Positions 1 to 5,005 of a DNA stretch of 5,095 nucleotides are shown here, piece after piece; positions within the stretch are counted from its first letter, which is position 1, and each line of letters begins with the position of its first letter. The notes beneath the pieces are model-generated. The model ran no database searches, had not been told where the DNA came from, and was given only the letters and a program-made list of their open reading frames with translations. Both the position numbers and the translations under genes were made by a program. The DNA lies in the NCBI GenBank assembly GCA_937967755.1, contig CALBTA010000447.1:1-5095 (forward strand), given 5' to 3'. This DNA is from an uncultured Planctomycetaceae bacterium. GTDB taxonomy: Bacteria; Planctomycetota; Planctomycetia; Pirellulales; Pirellulaceae.

Positions 1-49
1 CCGGTTAGAAGTTTTCAGGTTTCGTCGCCGCGAAGACGTGGCGAATGGA

Positions 50-763
50 TCAGGCAGCCGGGGCTTTGAGCCTTCGCTGCTTCAAAGTTCGCCACCCCCA
101 GCCGATGGCCAGCAGGGTGAAGCCGGCGGTCCACATCGCATACGTGGATGGTTCCGGCACGGCGAAGGCGGCTTGTTCGATGGCGTCGACGCCCGCTTCA
201 AACTGCGCGTTGCCGAGATCATTGTTGAACACAATCAGGAACTCTTCCGAGGTGGTGTACTGAGGCGAATCCATTTGCAGCACCAAACCGTACGCTCCAA
301 CCGGCGCGCTGCTGGGGAGCGAGAAATCCAAGTGGCGGTGGATCACCCCGTCGTCGCCGGTGGCAACCGTGGGAAAGTTAAATCCGGGATCAAACGTCGT
401 GTTCTCATCCACGGTCACAGTTGGCTGGCCGAAGAAATCGATCATCAGCCCTGGGTTGCCGGCAGCCGAAGTTAGCTGCGTTCCGTCCCAGAAGAACAAC
501 TGACGAGTCACGTCAAACCCGACCATGTCTCCGGAGTTGAACGTATTGATTTCCGAATCGAATCCAGGCTCGTCAGTGAACAGCAACGATGGTCCGAAAG
601 GCAGGAAGTCGGATTCGAACAAGGTCTCCGATACGGTAATCTGCCCACCGCTGACGCCGAGTTCCACGTCGCCGGCGTGAACCTGGGCCAGCCCGGTTCG
701 CGCGCCGGCGAGGGACAGGCCCAGGGTAAGAATGACCAATAACGGTCTGAAGTGCTTCATCAT
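50..763 (-). CDS. PEP-CTERM sorting-domain secreted protein
   Basis: Predicted exported protein of 237 aa with a C-terminal PEP-CTERM anchor. An N-terminal signal peptide is visible: MMKHFRP, a hydrophobic stretch at about residues 8-20, and likely cleavage near residue 26 (TGLA/QVHA). The C-terminus has the tripartite PEP-CTERM signal: V-P-E-P-S-T at 202-207, a hydrophobic helix at about 208-224, and a basic tail (R-T-L-K-Q-R-R). In characterised systems this signal is removed by exosortase during export; no exosortase is visible here. The middle (about 27-195) looks beta-rich and acidic, with an HRH triplet at 142-144 that could bind metal. I do not recognise the ectodomain family. The first of two adjacent Met codons is chosen because a GGAG lies 8 nt upstream. 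It follows the DUF1559 gene by 63 bp, so co-transcription is plausible. The PEP-CTERM call is firm; the function is unknown. Confidence 0.9.
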   Translation of the reverse strand: MMKHFRPLLVILTLGLSLAGARTGLAQVHAGDVELGVSGGQITVSETLFESDFLPFGPSLLFTDEPGFDSEINTFNSGDMVGFDVTRQLFFWDGTQLTSAAGNPGLMIDFFGQPTVTVDENTTFDPGFNFPTVATGDDGVIHRHLDFSLPSSAPVGAYGLVLQMDSPQYTTSEEFLIVFNNDLGNAQFEAGVDAIEQAAFAVPEPSTYAMWTAGFTLLAIGWGWRTLKQRRLKAPAA

Positions 764-771
764 GATGTGAA

Positions 772-775
772 CTCC
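772..775 (-). promoter_or_regulatory. Shine-Dalgarno for the PEP-CTERM gene
   Basis: On the minus strand GGAG precedes the ATG at 763 with an 8-nt spacer. The spacer would be 11 nt for the second in-frame ATG at 760, so the site favours the upstream start. Confidence 0.6.
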
Positions 776-826
776 GATTTTGAAAATGCGTTAAGGGTAT
801 GAAGGAAATATTTGATGTTCAGAAAA

Positions 827-1534
827 CTAAGGAAACAGCTCGCGCCGCCCCCCGGCCTGGGGCGGCAAGGCGAAGTTGTAGCCCGGCTCGTTGTAAACCC
901 ACTCGTGTACCTGTTCTTCCGGGATGAATTCGACATGCCCGTCGGCGTACAGGTAGTGGGCACCGGAAAAGTGGCGGTCTGTCTCCACCTCGGCAACGAT
1001 CTTGTTCCAGACTTTGTCCTTGTCGCGTTTCCAACTGGCAAACCACGTTGGCGAGTGGGTGTGCTCGTTGTATGTCGAAAGCGACAAATTGTCGGACGCC
1101 TCGTACGCAATGATCGTCTTGCTGGTTTCCGGCATTTCGTTCAGGTTCAGAATCGAACCAGGGGCCTTGTACGTGACGTAGCCGCTGAGCAGGTAGCTGG
1201 TATGGTTCTGATCCAGCTTCTCCTCGCGGCGCGGGTCATCGGGGCAAAGCCGAATCTCGTCCACGTCTTCCAGGAATTCGCTCAGTTGATAAATCCAAGC
1301 CTCTTCCACCGAATGCGAGTGCCGGGAGTAAGGGAACTGCCCATCGCGAGCGTTGGCAAAGCCAAGCGTGGCGATACCAACCTGCCGCATATTGCTGGAA
1401 CAGACCGACCGCCGAGCCGCGGCCCGGGCGGTTTGAATCGCCGGCAACATGAGCAAGACGAGCATCCCGATACAGGCCACAACAATCATCAACTCGACGA
1501 GCGTGAACCCGCTGGTTCGGTTTCGCGATGACAT
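827..1534 (-). CDS. DUF1559 / H-X9-DG prepilin-like protein
   Basis: Type II secretion/type IV pilin-like protein of the DUF1559 type, a family greatly expanded in planctomycetes. The 235-aa product opens with a prepilin signal: G9/F10-TLVEL, with the conserved Glu at mature position 5 (E14), and a hydrophobic helix to about residue 33. The following AARRSVCSSNMRQVG segment is typical of the family. The C-terminal H-X9-DG motif is intact: H188, nine residues, then D198-G199, followed by HVEFI. In other pseudopilins the Gly/Phe bond is cut by a prepilin peptidase; none is encoded here. From memory it is somewhat shorter than many family members (about 300 aa). Cysteines at 21, 45 and 97 and several histidines (71, 73, 158, 160, 188, 193) are visible. 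Only a weak GAG-rich ribosome site lies upstream of the ATG. The role of DUF1559 proteins is largely unknown. The PEP-CTERM gene lies directly downstream, suggesting a shared cell-surface role. Confidence 0.92.
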   Translation of the reverse strand: MSSRNRTSGFTLVELMIVVACIGMLVLLMLPAIQTARAAARRSVCSSNMRQVGIATLGFANARDGQFPYSRHSHSVEEAWIYQLSEFLEDVDEIRLCPDDPRREEKLDQNHTSYLLSGYVTYKAPGSILNLNEMPETSKTIIAYEASDNLSLSTYNEHTHSPTWFASWKRDKDKVWNKIVAEVETDRHFSGAHYLYADGHVEFIPEEQVHEWVYNEPGYNFALPPQAGGRRELFP

Positions 1535-2236
1535 TGCGATGCTCTCGGTTTTGGGAAGTATTGGTGAAAATCGTTTACAATGAATCTGGCAGCGGCAACG
1601 CGCCGACAGTTGGTCTGGTCGGATCGCAAGCGCCGACGCGCTGCTCGCATGCCAAAATGTTTAAGCAGACGCACGTGGACAGAGAGTCGTCAAACGACCC
1701 GTGGCGGACCCCGCGCGCGTTGCGCTGTGAGCCAACCATCAGGCGAATCAGCCGCCGCCGTGCCGCACAAGCGAGTTGTCACGTCGAAAACGTGCGGGCG
1801 CTGAACGAGGGTTTGATTCGACCAGGGTTGACGGAGCGCGATGCAAACAAGGCAAGCGCCACCGCGCAGCTCGCCGGACGTTTGGCTAGAAACCAAGTGC
1901 GAGCCGCGTGGTGGAGCCTGGAGTTCAGGAAGTGAGACGGAACTTGACCAACTGCAAGCGCAGAAGTCCCCGCGGAGGTGGGCCACCCGAATCGCCCCAT
2001 TCAGCGCGAAGAGGGGCAACGCGATGAGAATCGCGAGCTGCGGGAGTGAACGATCTAGTTGCTTCAACGCCATTACCGGAAAACCGCCAGAGCCTTTGGG
2101 TTGGCACTTCGGCGATCCGACCAAATGCAACTTTATTGCATCTGCGCAGAATGGTCAATAAGCGCGACGTGAATTGTTCAGATTTTCCGCCGATTGGTGC
2201 GACCAGTCGTGAAGATGAAATTGCTAGCTGAGGCGC
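1535..2236. other. About 700 bp with no convincing gene
   Basis: Several overlapping open frames exist on both strands (for example 1528-1935 plus, 1690-2130 minus and 1841-2161 plus). None shows a recognisable domain, good start context or plausible composition; they are rich in Arg, Ser, Pro and Ala as expected of non-coding high-GC DNA. Small structures are visible: a 10-bp palindrome TCTGCGCAGA at 2141-2150 and a short hairpin with arms ATGCAA and TTGCAT at 2125-2141. The left end must carry the promoter of the DUF1559 gene. I recognise no tRNA, 6S, tmRNA or RNase P sequence. Confidence 0.5.
1566..1581 (-). promoter_or_regulatory. Upstream motif shared with 3182-3196 (possible operator or promoter part)
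   Basis: ATTGTAAACGATTTTC on the minus strand lies 32-47 bp before the DUF1559 start. It recurs with one base deleted at 3182-3196. The inner TGTAAACGATTTTCA is an imperfect dyad (5 of 7 positions pair). Its function is not established. Confidence 0.25.
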
Positions 2237-2275
2237 AAAAAAGAACCGGATACCAACGTTGCTGGCACCCGGTTC
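2237..2275 (-). terminator. Intrinsic terminator of the Cys-rich lipoprotein gene
   Basis: Read on the minus strand, a 13-bp stem (GAACCGGGTGCCA paired with TGGTATCCGGTTC, two G-U wobbles, 7-nt loop) is followed at once by six T. It begins 31 bp after the end of the gene at 2307. On the plus strand the two wobbles become A-C mismatches and there is no T run, so it should act in one direction only. Confidence 0.88.
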
Positions 2276-2306
2276 ACCCCCGTGGAAAAGTCTAGTCTTT
2301 CTTTGG

Positions 2307-3047
2307 CTACCGCCGTAGGGTGGGTGGTTGCGGTTCGTCAGCGTGGGCCGCCACCCGGTCGCCAGGGTTGGCTCCGATGACCGGCATGGGGATGGCGTCG
2401 ATGCTTCCCGGCGGGGAGACGCCGCCATCGGATGTTGGCACATAGCCGCCAATGATGCCGCCGCTGCACTTGCCGCAACTTCCCTTGCCGCAACCCCCTT
2501 TGTCGCAACCCTTGCCGCTGGTGCTACGGCAGACAACGTTCGGGTGGCAGACGTAGTAGTCGCAACTGAGCCAGTGGCAACCGGACGACGGAATGCCATG
2601 TTCGCAATGCGAAGGCAGGCAGTGCTTGTGTTTCTTCTTCAGCAGCCACAGCAGCGGGTCGTGGTTTTTCTTGTAGCAACAATCGGCCGGCCCGGTGTAG
2701 CAGCCGTAGTAGGCGTCGCACGGGTCGCAGCAATCGGGCGGATCGCTGATCCACTCGCCGACGTAGACTTCGCCGCAACCGTTGCCGCAATAGAAGTAGG
2801 TGTGCAGCTTGGAGAACAGCGGAACATGTACGCCGCCCCCTTTGCCGCCCTTGCCGCAACCTTTTTGGCAAGCGCCTTTTTGGCAGACGCCTTTCTGTAC
2901 GCAACCTTTTCCGCCGTCGCAAGCTGCGCTGCTGCCGCACCAGCCATCCCAAACGCGATCGTGGTAGCTGACGTAATGATGGCAACCGGTGGTCATGGAG
3001 ATCAGGCCGCAACCCAACAGCAGGGCCCAGGTTAAACGCAAGTTCAT
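2307..3047 (-). CDS. Cysteine- and glycine-rich predicted lipoprotein, function unknown
   Basis: A 246-aa protein starting at the ATG at 3047, which has AAAGGA 7 nt upstream. An in-frame extension to 3242 exists, but that part looks non-coding. The N-terminus is a short lipoprotein-like signal: MNLRLTW, a hydrophobic core, then a lipobox-like M-T-T-G-C with Cys22 as the candidate lipidated residue (Thr at -3 is not ideal). The mature part holds 24 more cysteines, about 10% of residues. In order: a pentapeptide Q-K-G-x-C repeat region (about 49-64), a Gly/Lys linker (65-72), a conserved-looking core about 84-125 with CGEVYVGEW, DPPDCCDPCD and ADCCYKK, a basic KKKHKHC patch (137-143), a Cys/His region to 173, a second CGKG repeat block (178-194), and a Pro-rich tail. 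I recall planctomycete hypothetical proteins resembling the core. Disulphide cross-linking or metal binding at the envelope is inference. It is transcribed alone, ending at an intrinsic terminator. Confidence 0.88.
   Translation of the reverse strand: MNLRLTWALLLGCGLISMTTGCHHYVSYHDRVWDGWCGSSAACDGGKGCVQKGVCQKGACQKGCGKGGKGGGVHVPLFSKLHTYFYCGNGCGEVYVGEWISDPPDCCDPCDAYYGCYTGPADCCYKKNHDPLLWLLKKKHKHCLPSHCEHGIPSSGCHWLSCDYYVCHPNVVCRSTSGKGCDKGGCGKGSCGKCSGGIIGGYVPTSDGGVSPPGSIDAIPMPVIGANPGDRVAAHADEPQPPTLRR
2860..2904 (-). repeat. Three tandem 15-bp units inside the Cys-rich gene
   Basis: Three consecutive 15-bp units (2860-2874, 2875-2889, 2890-2904) start CCTTT(T/C)TG on the plus strand. The first two differ at only two positions. 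On the coding strand they encode repeats of Q-K-G-x-C (residues 50-64). Being in frame, changes in copy number would leave the reading frame intact. Confidence 0.75.
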
Positions 3048-3054
3048 GGCGACG

Positions 3055-3060
3055 TCCTTT
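3055..3060 (-). promoter_or_regulatory. Shine-Dalgarno deciding the lipoprotein start
   Basis: AAAGGA on the minus strand lies 7 nt before the ATG at 3047. Together with the signal peptide that begins there, it identifies the start and argues against the longer in-frame extension to 3242. Confidence 0.75.
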
Positions 3061-3181
3061 CGGCAGATTCGACCGCTATCAGTCATGCGATGCCCCCACG
3101 AATCGGCAGCACAGACGCAACACCGACTCACTCGCGCCGGCATGTAGAAGGAAATATCGGCCGGACGATCCTCACAATCGA

Positions 3182-3196
3182 GAAAATCGTTACAAT
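3182..3196 (-). promoter_or_regulatory. Second copy of the ATTGTAA-CGATTTTC motif
   Basis: The minus-strand sequence ATTGTAACGATTTTC matches the motif at 1566-1581 apart from one missing A. It lies between the divergent lipoprotein and VOC genes. On the plus strand it contains TACAAT, which could be a -10 element for the VOC gene, but I find no matching -35. Its role is uncertain. Confidence 0.2.
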
Positions 3197-3218
3197 CGGC
3201 AGACTTTGCCGCATACTT

Positions 3219-3239
3219 CCCTCTCCCGTTGGGAGAGGG
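3219..3239. repeat. Perfect palindrome CCCTCTCCC-GTT-GGGAGAGGG
   Basis: Two perfect 9-bp arms (3219-3227 and 3231-3239) flank a 3-nt loop. No T run follows on either strand, so it is not a standard intrinsic terminator, and it lies upstream of the VOC gene rather than after a gene. From memory, near-identical CCCTCTCCC/GGGAGAGGG hairpins recur as dispersed intergenic elements in many high-GC bacteria. If the VOC promoter lies further upstream, this hairpin would sit in its leader. Confidence 0.75.
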
Positions 3240-3286
3240 CAATCAAAGCTATCAACGGTTCGTGACTGCTTCCGACGATCACTCGA

Positions 3287-3682
3287 ATGAACATCCAATC
3301 CCTCCACCACATCGCCCGAGTCACTAAAGACCCCGAAGCTTCGGCGCAGTTCTACATCGAAGTGCTCGGTTTCCGCCCGATCGAGCGGCCAAATTTCGAC
3401 TTTCGCGGGGCCTGGCTGTTGGGTTACGGATTGCAGATTCACATCATCGAAAGCGGTACGCACGACGGCGGGCGGAACGAGAACATTGACTCGCGTTCGA
3501 ACCATCTGGCCTTCGCAGTCGACGATCACGAGCCGGTACGGCAGCGGTTGAATGAACTTGGCATCAATTACATCGAAAAAGTCAACGCCGGCGGCATCCC
3601 GCAGATCTTCTTCCAAGACCCCGATGGGCATCATGTAGAGATTGGGATTTACCCCGAGCACCCTCGGTTGTTGGATGAATAG
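3287..3682 (+). CDS. VOC-family (glyoxalase I-like) metalloprotein
   Basis: A 131-aa single-domain member of the vicinal oxygen chelate superfamily (glyoxalase/bleomycin resistance/dioxygenase fold), the usual length for such proteins. Two beta-alpha-beta-beta-beta modules are seen: the first opens at LHHIARV (residues 6-12), with FYIEVLGFRP in its helix and GLQIHII closing it; the second opens at NHLAFAV (72-78) and closes at DPDGHHVEIG (111-120). Residues at the four family metal positions are present: H8, H52, H73 and E118. The RPNFDFRGAWLLGYG segment resembles the plant and bacterial glyoxalase I-like subgroup rather than classical GloA. The substrate cannot be read from sequence; a lactoylglutathione lyase, another lyase or isomerase, or a thiol-transfer resistance protein are all possible. 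No clear Shine-Dalgarno precedes the ATG. It diverges from the lipoprotein gene and converges on the small membrane gene. Confidence 0.92.
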   Translation: MNIQSLHHIARVTKDPEASAQFYIEVLGFRPIERPNFDFRGAWLLGYGLQIHIIESGTHDGGRNENIDSRSNHLAFAVDDHEPVRQRLNELGINYIEKVNAGGIPQIFFQDPDGHHVEIGIYPEHPRLLDE

Positions 3683-3710
3683 CCGTGAGGCAACGGCTCG
3701 CGGAGTCGCG
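3681..3710. repeat. Tandem hairpins between convergent genes
   Basis: Two adjacent inverted repeats are present: AGCCGT-GAGGCA-ACGGCT (3681-3698), whose first arm starts inside the VOC stop codon, and CGCG-GAGT-CGCG (3699-3710). They fill nearly all of the gap between two convergent genes. There is no T run on either strand, so any terminator role is uncertain. The CGCGGAG core resembles that of the larger composite repeat at 4853-4972. Confidence 0.6.
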
Positions 3711-3715
3711 CTGAA

Positions 3716-3928
3716 CTAATGCTTGCGTCGTTGGAACTTTAGCAACGCCAGCGCCCATAGCCCGGTGAGCAATAGCACCACGCCGAACACGATCAGTCCG
3801 CGCAGCGGGTCTTGCAAGAACGCCCCCACGCCAATCAACAACCCCCACGCCAACGCACCGAAGAAGACCAGCCACAGCAGGAGGCGGTTGGAATCGGATT
3901 GGTCGTCGATAGGCTTCGTCGGTCTCAT
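3716..3928 (-). CDS. Small two-helix membrane protein
   Basis: A 70-aa protein with two predicted transmembrane helices, at about residues 16-38 and 43-63. They are joined by a short QDPLRG turn and flanked by a polar N-terminus (MRPTKPIDDQSDSN) and a basic C-terminus (KFQRRKH). Hydrophobicity in this frame is strong and well organised, whereas the overlapping 136-codon frame at 3582-3992 is Arg-rich with no structure, so this frame is preferred. No strong Shine-Dalgarno is seen before the ATG. It starts 47 bp after the radical SAM gene on the same strand and may be co-transcribed with it. I recognise no family; function unknown. Confidence 0.7.
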   Translation of the reverse strand: MRPTKPIDDQSDSNRLLLWLVFFGALAWGLLIGVGAFLQDPLRGLIVFGVVLLLTGLWALALLKFQRRKH

Positions 3929-3975
3929 TGGTGGCGGCGCGGGTAGGGCGGAGAGGATCGGCGAGCCGCAGGACC

Positions 3976-4842
3976 CTATGCGGTCGCCCCATAGAACGCG
4001 GCTGCTGGCAATCCGGTGCGGGATTGCACTAACTCCACGATAGCGTCAACCTCCCCGTCGGCAAGCGGCGTGACGTACGATTCGGCCGGACGCCGGGCGA
4101 CGGTGTAGATTTGCACCAACTTCAACTGCCCGCCGACCGCCGTGATTTCGTTCAGCCGGTCGCAGAAGGCGGAAAGTTCTTCGGCTGCCGGCGGCTCGCC
4201 GGCAACGTTCATGAACAGCGATTGAATCACCAGCGGCCGGATTTGGGCGGCGGATGTGATGTTATCCAAGACTTGCTGGAACGGAATCTTCGTGCGGTCG
4301 ATAAGCTGGAAATACTCCGCCGTGCCGGCTTCCAGCTTGGCCCAAATCTCTCCGTTGTTGGCATCCAGAATTTCCAGGCCCCGCTGTACATGCGGGCGGT
4401 GGAACATGCTGGCGTTGGTGATCAACACCATCTTCACATCGTCGAGGTCGCAGTTCTGCTTCAACTCGGCACAGCGGCTGATGATCTCGTCAAAGTTCTG
4501 ATAGGTCGTCGGCTCGCCGTCGCCGCTGAAGGCAATGTCGTTCAATCTTTGTAGGGCTGGCGGCGTGCCTTGTATTTTGGCGGTCGCCCAGATCTCTCCG
4601 CTGGTCACCATCGCCAGCATCGCATCCAATTCGCCCAACAGCCCATCCATCTCGACAAACCGGGTTTCGCTGGTGGTTGTGCGGTCGACCTGACAATAGA
4701 TGCAATCAAAGTTGCAAACCTTGTCGGGGTTCAGATTCACCCCAATCGAAAGCCCGCGGCTCCGCCGGCTGAGGACCGGGTAAACAAAACGGTTCGCCTC
4801 GAACGACCGCTGGTGCTGGGTGTGAAGTTGGTGCGTGGTCAT
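3976..4842 (-). CDS. Radical SAM protein, COG0731-like
   Basis: A 288-aa radical SAM enzyme. The [4Fe-4S]-binding C-x3-C-x2-C motif is C43-NFD-C47-IY-C50, preceded by SIGVNLNPDKV, which is characteristic of the group related to archaeal wyosine-synthesis enzymes (COG0731). Further radical SAM features follow: SGDGEPT at 106-112 in the SAM-binding GGE-like position, VLITNAS at 139-145, and KLEAGTAEYF at 169-178. Length fits a compact TIM-barrel-type enzyme with no added domain. The family reductively cleaves S-adenosylmethionine to a 5'-deoxyadenosyl radical. Archaeal relatives build the tricyclic base of tRNA-Phe position 37, but bacterial members are uncharacterised as far as I know, so the substrate here is unknown. 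The ATG at 4842 has GAGG 9 nt upstream, contributed by the edge of the palindromic repeat. The small membrane gene follows. Confidence 0.93.
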   Translation of the reverse strand: MTTHQLHTQHQRSFEANRFVYPVLSRRSRGLSIGVNLNPDKVCNFDCIYCQVDRTTTSETRFVEMDGLLGELDAMLAMVTSGEIWATAKIQGTPPALQRLNDIAFSGDGEPTTYQNFDEIISRCAELKQNCDLDDVKMVLITNASMFHRPHVQRGLEILDANNGEIWAKLEAGTAEYFQLIDRTKIPFQQVLDNITSAAQIRPLVIQSLFMNVAGEPPAAEELSAFCDRLNEITAVGGQLKLVQIYTVARRPAESYVTPLADGEVDAIVELVQSRTGLPAAAFYGATA

Positions 4843-4851
4843 CTAGTGAAA

Positions 4852-4855
4852 CCTC
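4852..4855 (-). promoter_or_regulatory. GAGG ribosome-binding site overlapping the repeat edge
   Basis: On the minus strand GAGG ends 9 nt before the radical SAM ATG at 4842. Three of its four bases belong to the terminal CTCGTT of the composite palindrome, so the repeat appears to supply most of the site. Confidence 0.5.
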
Positions 4856-4972
4856 GTTCCCACGCTCCGCGTGGGAACGCAATGCTGCGACGCTCTGCGT
4901 CGTGGAAGCTCGTACGAGCCGCAAGCCGCGGAGCGGCCTTGATGCCGTTTCCACGCGGAGCGTGGAAACGAG
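4853..4972. repeat. 120-bp composite palindrome: two inverted two-hairpin units
   Basis: Four hairpins and a central palindrome are arranged symmetrically about position 4913. The outer hairpins are CGTTCCCACGC-TCC-GCGTGGGAACG (4855-4879) and CGTTTCCACGC-GGA-GCGTGGAAACG (4946-4970), each with a perfect 11-bp stem. The inner hairpins are CGACGC-TCT-GCGTCG (4888-4902) and GCCGC-GGA-GCGGC (4925-4937). The centre is the perfect 12-bp palindrome GCTCGTACGAGC (4908-4919). Each half begins and ends with CTCGT or its complement. The outer 27 bp of the two halves match at 25 positions as inverted copies. From memory the GTTCCCACGCTCCGCGTGGGAAC core is a dispersed element in many bacterial genomes; I assign no family name. 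It resembles a BIME-like pair of REP-type units. Confidence 0.88.
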
Positions 4973-4984
4973 TGATCGGATGTA

Positions 4985-4990
4985 ATTATA
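4985..4990 (-). promoter_or_regulatory. Possible -10 element TATAAT
   Basis: A perfect TATAAT on the minus strand lies about 140 bp upstream of the radical SAM start. No good -35 is seen at 17-18 bp (AAGACT or CAAGAC). If used, the transcript leader would contain the whole composite palindrome. Confidence 0.3.
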
Positions 4991-5005
4991 GGCACCGATG
5001 CCGAC

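Noticed and set aside
1528..1935. Plus-strand open frame of 135 codons
   Set aside because: It overlaps the DUF1559 start region, has no ribosome site and has an Arg/Ala-rich composition typical of chance frames in high-GC DNA.
2125..2150. Hairpin ATGCAA/TTGCAT and adjacent 10-bp palindrome as a terminator
   Set aside because: The stem is short and AT-rich, there is no T run, and no gene ends nearby.
1925..2599. Minus-strand open frame of 224 codons
   Set aside because: It crosses the intrinsic terminator and overlaps the lipoprotein gene on the same strand in another frame; composition is low-complexity Ala/Arg/Ser.
2328..3035. Long plus-strand open frame opposite the lipoprotein gene
   Set aside because: It is an Ala/Val-rich antisense reading of Gly/Cys codons, with no ribosome site or domain. 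The opposite strand has a signal peptide, ribosome site and terminator.
3048..3242. N-terminal extension of the lipoprotein frame by 65 codons
   Set aside because: The ATG at 3047 has a good Shine-Dalgarno and starts a signal peptide; the extension has no signal, no ribosome site and runs through the palindrome region.
3128..3661. Minus-strand open frame of 177 codons opposite the VOC gene
   Set aside because: The plus strand encodes a VOC domain with all four metal positions; the antisense frame has no recognisable features.
3582..3992. 136-codon minus-strand frame overlapping the small membrane gene
   Set aside because: It is Arg-rich and unstructured, and overlaps the radical SAM gene end; the alternative frame has two clean transmembrane helices.
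4853..4972. CRISPR-like array or insertion-sequence ends
   Set aside because: The repeats are inverted, not direct with uniform spacers, and there is no transposase or cas gene. A REP/BIME-like element explains the symmetry better.
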